From: Bacteroidota bacterium
GTDB taxonomy: Bacteria; Bacteroidota; Ignavibacteria; Palsa-1295
DNA length: 64,000 bases
Direction of reading: 5' to 3'
NCBI GenBank assembly: GCA_018266755.1
Contig: JAFDZW010000005.1
Span: forward strand, 620,001-684,000
In this document: in pieces, positions 7,422 to 15,863 of the stretch
How positions within the stretch are numbered: the first letter of the stretch is position 1
How the letters are laid out: each line of letters starts with the position of its first letter
Notes under the pieces: model-generated
Database searches by the model: none
What the model saw: the letters and a program-made list of their open reading frames with translations, nothing else
What the model was told of the DNA's origin: nothing
Made by a program: the position numbers and the translations under genes

Positions 7422-7834
7422 GGTTCGATCACCTCCACACTGACGATGACATGCGGTTTTGGCCCGACGATACCCTTGCGGATGTCGGCCTTCGTTGCTC
7501 GTTTAATCTGTTCCTGATACCGCTCGATCGTGCAGAGCTGCGGGCGGTCGTCGGTGATGATATAACCCTTGAGCGCGTCGACGATGGCCTTCACCCATAG
7601 GTTATCTTCATCGTAGAGACGGAAGAGGTAGGCGGTGATGACGATCCGGTATTTCACGTCCTCACCGAGCAGGTTACGGAAGTAGGCGATGGTCGCTGTC
7701 GGGACTTGCGAGATCACGCACTCGCGGGTGATCTGCTTCCAGTCGTTTGTCTCTTTGTAGAGCCGGAAGTGATGTTTGCCGACGATGGTATTCGCCGACG
7801 GTAGCTGACGGGGTATCTTGAATTGTAATGTCAT
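7418..7834 (-). CDS. RusA-like Holliday junction resolvase
   Basis: 138 residues, the usual size for RusA. The family signature D-x-DN...K...DAL...DD is seen as YDEDN (Asp75, Asp77), Lys82, DAL (86-88) and DD (95-96), which form the metal-binding active site. The enzyme cleaves four-way DNA junctions during phage recombination and before packaging. It is coupled by ATGA to both neighbours and fits with the RecE-like exonuclease and putative annealing protein further upstream in the same operon. Confidence 0.85.
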   Translation of the reverse strand: MTLQFKIPRQLPSANTIVGKHHFRLYKETNDWKQITRECVISQVPTATIAYFRNLLGEDVKYRIVITAYLFRLYDEDNLWVKAIVDALKGYIITDDRPQLCTIERYQEQIKRATKADIRKGIVGPKPHVIVSVEVIEP

Positions 7835-8103
7835 GCGGCGACCCTTTCAAATAAGTGCATCATCACTCCATGCGAATACCGCGCTGAGCCGATATGCTGC
7901 ACACAGGTGTCGGGCAGCGAGTCCTTCGCCAGAATAAACGTGCGCGATTCCCTCCGGTCGGTACTCCCGTGCATCGCATATAGCACCGGGCGATTGCCGC
8001 AGATCTCGAACGTGAGTGCGTTGGCATTGATCGGCACGTCGACCGAGAACTCGGTGAATGGCGCGCTGATGGTCTCGGGTAGGGAGATGGCGGTGATGGT
8101 CAT
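7831..8103 (-). CDS. hypothetical phage protein
   Basis: 90 residues, probably beta-rich (MTITAISLPETISAPFTEF start). ATGA-coupled upstream and downstream. No family recognised. Confidence 0.55.
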   Translation of the reverse strand: MTITAISLPETISAPFTEFSVDVPINANALTFEICGNRPVLYAMHGSTDRRESRTFILAKDSLPDTCVQHIGSARYSHGVMMHLFERVAA

Positions 8104-8378
8104 GCAGTTTTCTTCCTCATTTCATTGATTTGCACCAATGCCCTCTCAATCATACTTATAATTGCTTCTGGACTTTCTTGTACATAATGGACCATACCTC
8201 TTATCATAAATTCACTACCATTTGCACGGCCAATAATCGTTACACCCGAAAGTTCTTGTAGGGGCACATATACGCTGTCGGTGGTAACGACTCCTGTTAG
8301 AATGAGTCTGGGGTTTAGGTCTCCAATAATTTCTTTATGGGTATTGCTAACTGGTTGGGGTTCGATCGGTGTTTTCAT
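8100..8378 (-). CDS. hypothetical phage protein
   Basis: 92 residues with a beta-rich middle and a C-terminal helix. Codon use is more AT-rich than that of adjacent genes, which suggests a different origin within the mosaic. ATGA-coupled on both sides. Confidence 0.55.
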   Translation of the reverse strand: MKTPIEPQPVSNTHKEIIGDLNPRLILTGVVTTDSVYVPLQELSGVTIIGRANGSEFMIRGMVHYVQESPEAIISMIERALVQINEMRKKTA

Positions 8379-8728
8379 AGTTCAATCCTTTCCAGTTTGA
8401 ATGATCTTACAGTGTCGAGCACAAATCGCTTCACATCAGGATCGGTGACGAGCCGTAGTCCGTCCAGATGCCAGTCGATGGCTTTATTCGCAAGTAGGGT
8501 TTCGGCGAATCGCCGTGCCCCGTCAATCGTCAGATGCCGCAAGGCTACGCATACGGCAGCCCCCGATGTGATGTGTGTAACTGTGAAGCCCGGATCTTCA
8601 TCTGGGCGACTGGGTTCAAAGCCGAGGTGCGCATGCAGAGCAAGGCCGCCGCAGCAGAGCGCGTTGATCGCTGGGGTATCATGCCCCTTCATGCATGATA
8701 CCGTGATTAGATGTTGCTCCCATTTCAT
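8375..8728 (-). CDS. hypothetical phage protein
   Basis: 117 residues, with several His and Cys in the N-terminal half (CMKGHDTPAINALCCGG). ATGA-coupled. No family recognised. Confidence 0.55.
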   Translation of the reverse strand: MKWEQHLITVSCMKGHDTPAINALCCGGLALHAHLGFEPSRPDEDPGFTVTHITSGAAVCVALRHLTIDGARRFAETLLANKAIDWHLDGLRLVTDPDVKRFVLDTVRSFKLERIEL

Positions 8729-8976
8729 CGTGCTTTTGCTCCAATTATTCGTTGTTCACGTTGCAAATTGTGAATAGCGTGGCCGATGTTATCGAGCATT
8801 CGACGGGCGTCTTTCGTGTATATCCACGGCGAATGTCCCGGTGCATTCTTCATCGCAGGGTCGGCCAGAATTGCCGCATTGAGACTGACGAGCTCGTCGA
8901 TGCTATAGTGCGTTGCGAGCTTCGCCACATTGAAACCGTAAGTGGGCCTATTGCCCCATGCTTCTTTCCAATTCAT
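8725..8976 (-). CDS. hypothetical phage protein
   Basis: 83 residues, helical, starting MNWKEAWGNRPTYGF. ATGA-coupled on both sides. No family recognised. Confidence 0.55.
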   Translation of the reverse strand: MNWKEAWGNRPTYGFNVAKLATHYSIDELVSLNAAILADPAMKNAPGHSPWIYTKDARRMLDNIGHAIHNLQREQRIIGAKAR

Positions 8977-9287
8977 CCTTCGGCCCTTTCCAGTGTATTT
9001 GATGCCGCCGTGTATCGGAAGCCGTAACTCTTAAATCCCTTCACGTCGCAGAAGGCATTATGAATATCCACCAGTTTCGGCATCGACGACGGCCCGATGC
9101 GGTCTGCCGGAATTGACGAGACACGTATCTCGTATTGCGTCTTTTCGTAGTTGAAATAGTGCAACTTGGCGACGATAACGCCGTTCTATTCGACGAAACC
9201 CAGGAAGTGGACATGCTTCCAGATCGAAGCGCCGTTCTTACCGATGACTGCGATCGTCAAGTGCGCGGTGAGCGGGGCTGTGTTCAT
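8973..9287 (-). pseudogene. phage gene interrupted by an in-frame TAG
   Basis: One continuous 105-codon frame runs from the ATG at 9287 to the stop at 8973, broken only by TAG at 9186-9188. The ATG overlaps the upstream stop (ATGA), and the frame ends ATGA-coupled to the next gene. Read through as Gln it gives HVHFLGFVE-Q-NGVIVAKLHYFNY, which looks like continuous beta-strand protein. If the TAG is a true stop, the upper part is a 33-residue peptide and the lower 63 residues must start at TTG 9164. A CAG-to-TAG mutation is the simplest explanation. Confidence 0.55.
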
Positions 9288-9355
9288 GCCGTCACCTTCC
9301 CTTCCGGCCATTCGCGGACGCGCAGGTCGGCTGGCCATTCGATGTGTGTGCTCAT
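9284..9355 (-). CDS. 23-residue micro-ORF
   Basis: ATG at 9355, ending in TGA that overlaps the ATG of the interrupted gene at 9287. Starts MSTHIEWPADLRVREWPE. The frame is open further upstream, but no other good start is seen. Supported only by coupling. Confidence 0.35.
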   Translation of the reverse strand: MSTHIEWPADLRVREWPEGKVTA

Positions 9356-9359
9356 GGGT

Positions 9360-9539
9360 TTATTCAAATAATGAGTCTGATGCCTTGACCGATCCGCGTC
9401 CTTCGGATACGACGATCTGTTTCGCGGACATGCGCTGTAAGTATGCGTCACGGGACGAACGTGCATACCAGGTTTGCGCGGTGAGCGAGTCTCGCGTGAC
9501 GGGTAGTTCGAAGTCCTTTGTAATGGAGAGTGATTTCAT
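9360..9539 (-). CDS. small hypothetical phage protein
   Basis: A 59-residue ORF read directly from the sequence, from the ATG at 9539 that overlaps the TGA of the upstream gene. The N-terminus is MKSLSITKDFELPVTRDS and the product is Ser- and Arg-rich. No family recognised. Confidence 0.5.
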   Translation of the reverse strand: MKSLSITKDFELPVTRDSLTAQTWYARSSRDAYLQRMSAKQIVVSEGRGSVKASDSLFE

Positions 9540-9853
9540 GCAGGTAGTCCTGTTTGGCGTAATTCTTGACTAAGTTCATATAGACGTTCGACCATCAGCG
9601 ACTTGTACTTATGGGCATCGGCGACTGCATCCTCTGCGGTATTGAAATAGCCAGCGCCGGTCGAGATAAGATATTTCCCAAGCTTGCCAGAAAATCGTGT
9701 CACGATCTCGTTGGTGATTGGATTCCGTGGGTGGATCAATTCATATTCTGGTTTCAGGCTCAGGCATTTTGCGGCCCATTGAATCTTCTCGATGAGAGTG
9801 GATTCCTTGTGTTTGCGTATCATGCGTTCAAAATCTCCCCGCCCCGCATTCAC
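9536..9853 (-). CDS. hypothetical phage protein
   Basis: 105 mostly helical residues, with an ITNEIVTRFSGKLGKYLIST segment that could be a beta-hairpin. More AT-rich than neighbouring genes. No family recognised. Confidence 0.55.
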   Translation of the reverse strand: MNAGRGDFERMIRKHKESTLIEKIQWAAKCLSLKPEYELIHPRNPITNEIVTRFSGKLGKYLISTGAGYFNTAEDAVADAHKYKSLMVERLYELSQELRQTGLPA

Positions 9854-9876
9854 GCAGGGCGGGGTTGAGTGAGGGG

Positions 9877-10809
9877 TTAGTTGGTGATCTGGTGAATCTC
9901 TTCTGCGAATTCAAGAATGGCCTGGCGCATGGATGCGTGAGACCGCTTCGCTGCCATAGTGCGAAGCTTGGATTCGAGAACGGGATAAGTGAGCTCTGAT
10001 TTTCGTATACTATTATCCGCCATTTTGAAAGCTGCTCTCACGGTTTGCATCACCTTTTCATGCATAGCAATACACGTCTCAAGCGTACCAATCGAAGTGT
10101 TTTTGGGGAGTATATATGATCTTCCGAACACGTGAGTATCATTGATCTTTACGTATTCCAATGAATCATTCGTGGACGGGTCATTAGAATATTTTCGACC
10201 TTTTGTGTCGTGAGACCAGATACTGTGCGGAACGCGCAAAAATCCAAACTCAGCCGCTACGGTATCCAATATCTCATTACCATTGGGTATGTATTGGTAC
10301 AGTGGCATATGAGAATCCCGATCTAGAGACCAAATCGGATGAATCCAAGGATTGCCACTTGGAGTTATATAGGCTTTCACGAATCGGAATGGGCGAAGCA
10401 TTCTGATGCTCTCATACCGAGCCTCCCATTTCGACCGGAATTTGCGGGCTTCATTATCCGCATCCAGCCATGCCGGAGATTCTGCTGAGAGTTCTTTGAG
10501 TGCGTTTGCCTTCTTTTCCAAGAGACCGATCGCCTGATCAAACATATCCTCGGTTATTTCCTGGCTTTCATCCTGGCGGTTTTTGTATGCAGCGATGCGC
10601 CTGGTTAAAGATATGCTGTAGGCTTCGGGTATCGTTGATACTTGAAGGAGTTTCTTTCCATCCAACTCAATCGTTTCGCCGTTGATTAGAACGGTTCTTT
10701 TACTAAAGTAATCTGGGAAGCAGATCACAATAGAGTCAGAGGTGGTCTCAAGGGCAATAGCAGCGATTGGCTCTGCATCACTAATCACATCAATTGGTTT
10801 AGTTGTCAT
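9877..10809 (-). CDS. hypothetical phage protein, 310 residues
   Basis: Its ATG shares one base with the TAA of the upstream gene (TAATG coupling), placing it directly downstream of the recombination module. Residues about 60-140 are helical and charged; the centre is rich in aromatics (WIHPIWSLDRDSHMPLYQY). The sequence is distinctly AT-richer than the genes on either side. No catalytic motif or family recognised; a DNA-metabolism accessory role is only a guess from position. Confidence 0.55.
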   Translation of the reverse strand: MTTKPIDVISDAEPIAAIALETTSDSIVICFPDYFSKRTVLINGETIELDGKKLLQVSTIPEAYSISLTRRIAAYKNRQDESQEITEDMFDQAIGLLEKKANALKELSAESPAWLDADNEARKFRSKWEARYESIRMLRPFRFVKAYITPSGNPWIHPIWSLDRDSHMPLYQYIPNGNEILDTVAAEFGFLRVPHSIWSHDTKGRKYSNDPSTNDSLEYVKINDTHVFGRSYILPKNTSIGTLETCIAMHEKVMQTVRAAFKMADNSIRKSELTYPVLESKLRTMAAKRSHASMRQAILEFAEEIHQITN

Positions 10810-11414
10810 TACTTCTTCCCTCCCTTCGGTGCTTTGCCTTTGGTGCTGCCGCGCCGGTTTGTCACCGGCACCGGCTCAAGCGCCGTCTCCGGCGCAGAGT
10901 CTTCCTCGGCTTCGAGCTCGAGTTGATCCGCCCCCAAATGTTTGCCATTGAGGTACTCGATCGTCTCGCGCTCGATATTTGCGACAAGCTCTTCGAGCGG
11001 CTTTGTGAGATAGATCAGGCTATCGCCCTGCAGCTCCTCGTATGGCACCGGCGGGAAGTACTTCAGTGGAGTGGTGATATTCAGCGGCACCGGAGAGTGT
11101 TGCAGCGTCTTTGTTGCCGAGATCGTCAAGCCGACTGTTTCCTGCCGTTTGAATGCGATCTTGCGGACGACGATCTGATCCTCCTTCGCACCGTCACGCG
11201 TTCCGGGTTCGGCCCATGTCTTCGGTAACTCGGCAATCGCAATGAAATGCGGAACGAGCTGTTTCCAGACGTTCGTAAAGTCGTCGGTGACTTTCTCGCC
11301 GGACTTGTAGGTGATCTGCTTCGTGCCGTGCTCGGTGATCTGGTCGTACTCGATGGTCGGGATGCCGTCTGGCGTCACGTGTACCGAGTTGATGGTGTAT
11401 TCGCTTTTTTTCAT
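10809..11414 (-). CDS. hypothetical phage recombination-operon protein
   Basis: 201 residues from ATG 11414 (MKKSEYTINSV), ending in a Lys/Gly-rich basic tail (RRGSTKGKAPKGGKK). It lies 11 bases after the SMC-like ATPase gene. The frame continues upstream to 11552, but that would overlap the ATPase coding sequence. The basic tail suggests nucleic-acid contact. No family recognised. Confidence 0.6.
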   Translation of the reverse strand: MKKSEYTINSVHVTPDGIPTIEYDQITEHGTKQITYKSGEKVTDDFTNVWKQLVPHFIAIAELPKTWAEPGTRDGAKEDQIVVRKIAFKRQETVGLTISATKTLQHSPVPLNITTPLKYFPPVPYEELQGDSLIYLTKPLEELVANIERETIEYLNGKHLGADQLELEAEEDSAPETALEPVPVTNRRGSTKGKAPKGGKK

Positions 11415-11425
11415 GGTTAGGGGCG

Positions 11426-12949
11426 TTAGTTCTTTTGATAGTCCTGAAGTGGTGTGAAGGTCAACTCCATCGTCTCGACACGGGTGAGGATCGCCTGCTT
11501 GTTGTTCGCAAGGAGTTCGTCGCGGATCTTCCTCATCTCGATATCGTCGCAACTTTCCAGACGATCAGCGATGATCGTTTGAAGCTGTGTATTCGAGCCT
11601 TCGAGGAGTTTGATGGCTACTGTCAGCTGCTCGGAGGTGCTGAGGATATCCCACTTCCGTTTCTCGAAATGGATATCGCCATCGATGATGTCGACATCCT
11701 TTGCCGGTAGGTGACTAACGAGTGTGCGACGAAGCTCTCGCACTCGCTCGATGCGGTTCGTAAAACCATTGTATTCTGCTCGCTTAGCATCCGCATCGGC
11801 TTGGTGTCCGTTTATGATCGCTCGCTGTGCCTCGATGGCCGCACGGTCGATCACTCGCTGTTCGGCGGCGGCAAGCTTGGTATTCAGCGGACCGATCTCG
11901 CGCTCGAAGTCCTCGCTGATGGCATGCAGGGTATGATTACATGCATCTTCAAAGCCCTTGATCTCGTCGTCAAAGGGTTTGCCGATCAGCGTGATCTCCG
12001 TCAGATGCTTTTTCGGAAGCTCATCCAGAAGTTGATCATGGTTTGCCTTGAGAGTATCGCGGCGACTGATCGCTGCTTTCAGTTTCCCCTCAAGATCGGC
12101 GATCTCCTCACTGATCGTGTTGTACTCTGCCTGGTAGCCACCGTTGAGCTTATCGGATTCTGCCCGCTGTTCCGCTCGCTTCGCGTCTTCAGCGGCACGT
12201 TTGCGAATCCCAACTTCGGAGACCGCACTATCCCTTGCTTGTCGGGCATTCTCACGGAGTGAATCGCGATTGGACTCAAGGGAAGCCTTTTCGTTCTTGA
12301 GGCGCAACACCTCGTCCGCCGGATCGAAATCGCTGACAGGAGGAAGCGTGGCCTCGAGTTTGTCGGCTGCAGATTGGCAGGCTCTGGCGTCCGAACCGAT
12401 CGTCTCACGTCGGTTCATCAGCGCCTTCAGCAGATTTTCGATTGTATCGAATGGGTTCGATGCTTTCTTGAATGTGACGTCGCCCGCGAGCTCGCTGAGC
12501 AAGTTCTCGTCAGGATTGATATCACAGACCTGCATGACGATCTTGATCCGATCATCTGGACGCTCAGCCGCAAGTAGTCTACCGGCGTTCGTCGTATCCT
12601 TCTTGCGGATGCTATTGAGGAAGGTGGCAGGCGACTGCTCCATCTCTGTGTCGTTCGCATAATAGAGATTGCAATCGAAGCCGTCACGTCGCAGACGTTT
12701 GACCATGTAGCAGTTATCATACTTCGGGTTATCGTGCCCGAACGTCAGAACGATTTCTGCCTCATCGGCCCCCTGCTGAATGAGCGACGGTTCATTGCCG
12801 CCCGAGAGCATGCAATCGAGCGCCTTCTCGACGGTTGTCTTCCCGCTGTGGGAGAAGCCATGGATCACGATACCGGTCTTGGGTATCGCGATCGGCTCGT
12901 CATCATAAATGCCGGCCTTCTTCAGGCGAAGTTCTTTAATCCATATCAT
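11426..12949 (-). CDS. SMC/RecN-like AAA ATPase
   Basis: 507 residues laid out like small Rad50/SMC-type ATPases. Walker A is GFSHSGKTT at residues 31-39. A long Glu/Arg/Ala-rich coiled coil runs from about residue 190 to 400, broken by an LLDELPKKH turn near 310 that may be the hinge. Near the end, LSTSEQL stands in for the ABC signature and TIIADRLESCDD for Walker B. Such proteins bridge or process DNA ends, and phage versions often work with an exonuclease. It sits between the putative ssDNA-binding gene and a basic hypothetical protein. It lacks SbcC's zinc hook, so SbcC is not a good name. Confidence 0.7.
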   Translation of the reverse strand: MIWIKELRLKKAGIYDDEPIAIPKTGIVIHGFSHSGKTTVEKALDCMLSGGNEPSLIQQGADEAEIVLTFGHDNPKYDNCYMVKRLRRDGFDCNLYYANDTEMEQSPATFLNSIRKKDTTNAGRLLAAERPDDRIKIVMQVCDINPDENLLSELAGDVTFKKASNPFDTIENLLKALMNRRETIGSDARACQSAADKLEATLPPVSDFDPADEVLRLKNEKASLESNRDSLRENARQARDSAVSEVGIRKRAAEDAKRAEQRAESDKLNGGYQAEYNTISEEIADLEGKLKAAISRRDTLKANHDQLLDELPKKHLTEITLIGKPFDDEIKGFEDACNHTLHAISEDFEREIGPLNTKLAAAEQRVIDRAAIEAQRAIINGHQADADAKRAEYNGFTNRIERVRELRRTLVSHLPAKDVDIIDGDIHFEKRKWDILSTSEQLTVAIKLLEGSNTQLQTIIADRLESCDDIEMRKIRDELLANNKQAILTRVETMELTFTPLQDYQKN

Positions 12950-12967
12950 GGTAGTAACTCCAATCGA

Positions 12968-13936
12968 TTAGTGGCGTGGAAATGCACTCTCAATTTCGTC
13001 GTCAAGGTTGCCCTGTTGCGGTGTGGGGTTGGCCGGTTGCGGGTCCTTCTGCTCGGGCGGCGCTTGCTTGATGGACTTCAGGTCATTGCCATACTTCGTC
13101 TTTTCCCAGACGATCTCGGCGATGGCGCCGGTCCCTTTCATTCCTTCCGCCTCTTCCCCGAGCTTCTGGGAGATGGTACCGAACGACATCTTCTCCTTGG
13201 TCTCGGCATTCTCAGCGTTGATCGTGAAGCGGGTCCACCCGCGGCCGTTGGTACTCCCCTCCTTGCGGGAGACGCCGACGATGACGAAGAGACCGTATGG
13301 GCCTTCGGGCTTGCGCTTGGTGGCGGTCGACTGCTGATTCGCAGGTGTGAAGTCCGGATCGTCCGTATCCTGGTCGAAGATATCGGACGCGCCGGAGATA
13401 GCGAGGGCAAGAGCGGCATCGGCCCGCTTGATCGCCATCTTCACGACCGTGTTCCGAGTGTCGGCGATCTGCGTGCGGATCTGCTTGACCTGATACACAT
13501 CACCGTCTTTGTCCTTGGCAAACTTGATGCGCCGTAGATTCTCGGGAGTGGAATCGTACTCCTCATCGCATATTGCGACGCGCCATTTGTATTTCTCCTC
13601 GGCGGATGAACATTCACCGACGCCCTGCCCGACCGGGTTACCGTTACCGATGTGGAAACCGTTCGAAGTGACGCGTACCCGGTACTCGCCGTCCGTCGAG
13701 AGATCCTCGATCTGATGCTCCGCCCGAATGCGGAAGACGATCAGGAGTTTGTCCGAGCCGGGTTTGTACAGAGAGTCTTTCTTAGTACCAGGGACTTTAC
13801 CGTAATGCACATTCTCCTTCATGACCGACTTCTTCACCTGGTCAATCAATCGGACGTGCGCGAGAACATCTTCCACCTTGAGTGTGGGTGTCGTTACCGC
13901 GTAGGTGTTGATTTGGATCTCCTTCTGATTATCCAT
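12968..13936 (-). CDS. putative phage ssDNA-binding or annealing protein
   Basis: 322 residues. The N-terminal half carries HYGKVPGTKKDSLYKPG then DKLL near residue 45-65, a motif I associate with a conserved phage family of unknown or recombination function. Residues about 215-295 look beta-rich (FVIVGVSRKEG...GWTRFTI...AIAEIVWEKTKYGNDL), compatible with an OB fold. The C-terminal tail (GNLDDEIESAF) is acidic and Pro-rich before it, as in single-strand binding proteins. It overlaps the RecE-like nuclease gene by 8 bases, the usual place for a RecT/Beta/Erf-like partner. Which of SSB or annealase it is cannot be settled by reading. Confidence 0.55.
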   Translation of the reverse strand: MDNQKEIQINTYAVTTPTLKVEDVLAHVRLIDQVKKSVMKENVHYGKVPGTKKDSLYKPGSDKLLIVFRIRAEHQIEDLSTDGEYRVRVTSNGFHIGNGNPVGQGVGECSSAEEKYKWRVAICDEEYDSTPENLRRIKFAKDKDGDVYQVKQIRTQIADTRNTVVKMAIKRADAALALAISGASDIFDQDTDDPDFTPANQQSTATKRKPEGPYGLFVIVGVSRKEGSTNGRGWTRFTINAENAETKEKMSFGTISQKLGEEAEGMKGTGAIAEIVWEKTKYGNDLKSIKQAPPEQKDPQPANPTPQQGNLDDEIESAFPRH

Positions 13937-14813
13937 TGACGAGCTCCTCCTCTTCTGTCACCTCAACCTCGGCCCACCGCGGCAGGGAGAGATCGAGCAT
14001 TTCGTCCTCAGCCCATCCGGGATAGAGGCCCGTTGTGGTACAATTGATGTAGGTCTTGAGCGCGGCGCGGTACTTGGTCTTGCCGCCGGCGAGCGCCTCA
14101 TGACTCATGCGCCACACAGTCACCGCGAACGGTGCCTTCTTCTCCACGGCGATGATGATGAACTCGGTGTGCGGTACACCCTGAAGATTTGCAGCGATGT
14201 CCGTATAGAAGCCGCCCTGCATGTCGTAGCCGTACTTTGCTACCTGGCGTGGGAATCCGTCCGGGCTTGCATCGACGGTGGTCTTGAGATCCACGATCGT
14301 GAACCGGTCCTCGTAGATCATGTACTTGTCGGTGCGGGCTTTGCAGAGCACATCCGTGAGCGGATCCTTTGCAAGGAAGGTCTGTTCGCACCATCCTTCC
14401 GCTTCCATCAACTTCCGGGCGATCGGGTGATGCATGACGCTATCGCGGACCTGTTCGCAGAGAACGCCTGTCGCCTGATCGATGACCGTCTTCCCGAAGT
14501 TGTCGGCCAGGAAGTTGTTATAGATCGCCTTGCCATCGGAGGTACGACGATCACACTTGGGTGCGATCGCATAGTCTCTCGCGTAGAGATCCGGCTCGAG
14601 GAGAGCGGTGTGAACGGCCCGGCCGATCATCAGCGATTCGGTATCCGGCTTCTCCTCGTTGAGCGCGACCTTCAGATGCGCCCCGCTCTTGGCCGCTTCT
14701 TTCAGCTTCGAGTTATTGACCGCATCGTGCAGTGCGTATTCGGGGAATGGGATGGACGGGTAGATCCCCGGTACGCCTTCCCTGAATTGTTCGAGTGTGA
14801 GTATTTCTGACAT
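13929..14813 (-). CDS. RecE-like PD-(D/E)XK exonuclease (DUF3799)
   Basis: 294 residues matching the C-terminal nuclease domain of RecE/exonuclease VIII. His68 lies in IGRAVHTALLEP, the conserved GxxxH region. Glu143 and Asp162 (CKARTDKYMI) come before IVDLKTT with Asp175 and Lys177, the PD-(D/E)XK core. YGYDMQGGFY supplies the Q-x3-Y motif. The enzyme resects 5' strands of double-stranded DNA to give single strands for annealing. It is followed by the putative annealing/SSB gene in an overlapping arrangement, as in RecE-RecT pairs. Confidence 0.85.
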   Translation of the reverse strand: MSEILTLEQFREGVPGIYPSIPFPEYALHDAVNNSKLKEAAKSGAHLKVALNEEKPDTESLMIGRAVHTALLEPDLYARDYAIAPKCDRRTSDGKAIYNNFLADNFGKTVIDQATGVLCEQVRDSVMHHPIARKLMEAEGWCEQTFLAKDPLTDVLCKARTDKYMIYEDRFTIVDLKTTVDASPDGFPRQVAKYGYDMQGGFYTDIAANLQGVPHTEFIIIAVEKKAPFAVTVWRMSHEALAGGKTKYRAALKTYINCTTTGLYPGWAEDEMLDLSLPRWAEVEVTEEEELVNG

Positions 14814-14848
14814 ATTGCTATCTGTTTGGTTGTTTGAAAATTCTCGGG

Positions 14849-15064
14849 TTAGTCGGCGACCCTTCGCTCCAAGTCCGCGATAGAGGACTTCAGCTCGTCG
14901 CGCTCATCCTCAAGCTTCTCGATTTGCTTGGCTTGTTCGATGATGGTTGAATCCTGCTCCTCGATGATGTCCGTCAACTCTTTGACGGCCGTGGTGATCT
15001 CCTTTTGGCTATCATCGATGCTAGTCTTGAGCCGCTGAAGATTTCTGTATTCCGTTTGCGTCAT
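14849..15064 (-). CDS. small coiled-coil phage protein
   Basis: 71 residues that are almost entirely one heptad-like coiled coil (IEEQDSTIIEQAKQIEKLED). Probably a dimer. It is the gene immediately upstream of the RecE-like nuclease. Function unknown. Confidence 0.6.
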   Translation of the reverse strand: MTQTEYRNLQRLKTSIDDSQKEITTAVKELTDIIEEQDSTIIEQAKQIEKLEDERDELKSSIADLERRVAD

Positions 15065-15124
15065 GATCGTTAGAAAAAAAATGGGCTACTGAGCTTTCGC
15101 CGTTCGCCCTTGTGGCAGGGACAG

Positions 15125-15382
15125 TTAGGATTGGATGCAACGGTCGATGAACTCTTGCGTCATGCGATCATTCGCCCAGTCGGGCAACGGCGTTGATGTA
15201 TTGAGTTCATGGCAGATCGCTTGCAGGTCTTCGCGGATCTCGGCGAGTGCGCTATGGATCTGTAGTACGCCGACACCCTTCATCAGCTTCGTCTCGATCT
15301 CGTGAAGCTTGTTCGCGGCGTCGAGGGCGTGGTTCGTGATCTCATCGCGACCGATCTCATTTAGGATGATGGATGTGTTCAT
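15125..15382 (-). CDS. hypothetical helical phage protein
   Basis: The ATG at 15382 lies 2 bases after the upstream stop and is preferred to a longer frame to 15514, which would sit inside the upstream gene. 85 helical residues with conserved-looking WANDRMTQEFIDRC near the end. Confidence 0.55.
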   Translation of the reverse strand: MNTSIILNEIGRDEITNHALDAANKLHEIETKLMKGVGVLQIHSALAEIREDLQAICHELNTSTPLPDWANDRMTQEFIDRCIQS

Positions 15383-15384
15383 AC

Positions 15385-15807
15385 TCAGTTGCCCTCCCCC
15401 GTTTGGTCGTATCCCTGCCCCTTGCGGATCACGTCGTTGACCGTCTCGCGAACCTTCGAGAGTACGTCGTACCACCGGCGCTCTTGTGTGATGTCCTTCT
15501 CGAATGACTCCCATTGTGCCGGATGCTCTGCCGTGCGGCCACGAACGAGCTTCGAGCCTTTGGCTTTGAGCGTGAAGAGTGGTTCATGTGTGCCGAAGGC
15601 TACAAGGATGCGTACCGACGGACGGTTAATGCCGCCATTGCTCATGATGACCGCGACGGTATCGGAGAGTTTATCGCGGATCTGCATTTGATTATCGCCG
15701 AACGGAGCGAGATCGCGAGCTGAGATACGCACCGTGAGCTCGTAATCGGTCACGCTGCCGGGGACGAGTTTCGGAACCTCCGTCGCTGTTGTGGCTGTTG
15801 TCGTCAT
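15385..15807 (-). CDS. hypothetical phage protein
   Basis: 140 residues beginning with a Thr/Ala-rich stretch, then a beta-rich middle and charged C-terminus. No family recognised. The upstream leader contains a strong hairpin (15836-15863). Confidence 0.55.
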   Translation of the reverse strand: MTTTATTATEVPKLVPGSVTDYELTVRISARDLAPFGDNQMQIRDKLSDTVAVIMSNGGINRPSVRILVAFGTHEPLFTLKAKGSKLVRGRTAEHPAQWESFEKDITQERRWYDVLSKVRETVNDVIRKGQGYDQTGEGN

Positions 15808-15835
15808 TGCTGTTAGTTTCTTTTATTTGTTTGGT

Positions 15836-15863
15836 GCCCGGCGTTAGCGCGTCGGGCTTTTTT
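15836..15863 (+). terminator. intrinsic terminator on the + strand
   Basis: An 8-pair stem, GCCCGGCG with CGTCGGGC (one G-U pair), encloses a 6-base loop and is followed at once by TTTTTT on the + strand. Every surrounding gene runs on the - strand. It therefore either stops + strand (antisense) transcripts or acts as a structured leader ahead of the gene starting at 15807. Confidence 0.6.

Noticed and set aside
1098-9188. Genome-wide reassignment of TAG in the phage
   Set aside because: The large leftward genes (nuclease, ATPase, SSB-like) contain no in-frame TAG, and the rightward lipoprotein gene ends in TAG at 21467-21469. Two TAGs alone do not support recoding.
12144-12662. Long + strand frame across the SMC-like ATPase gene
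   Set aside because: Ser/Arg-rich shadow of the coiled-coil gene on the opposite strand; no coding features.
11426-12949. Naming the phage ATPase SbcC
   Set aside because: No zinc-hook C-x2-C motif, about half the length of SbcC, and no SbcD-like nuclease next to it.
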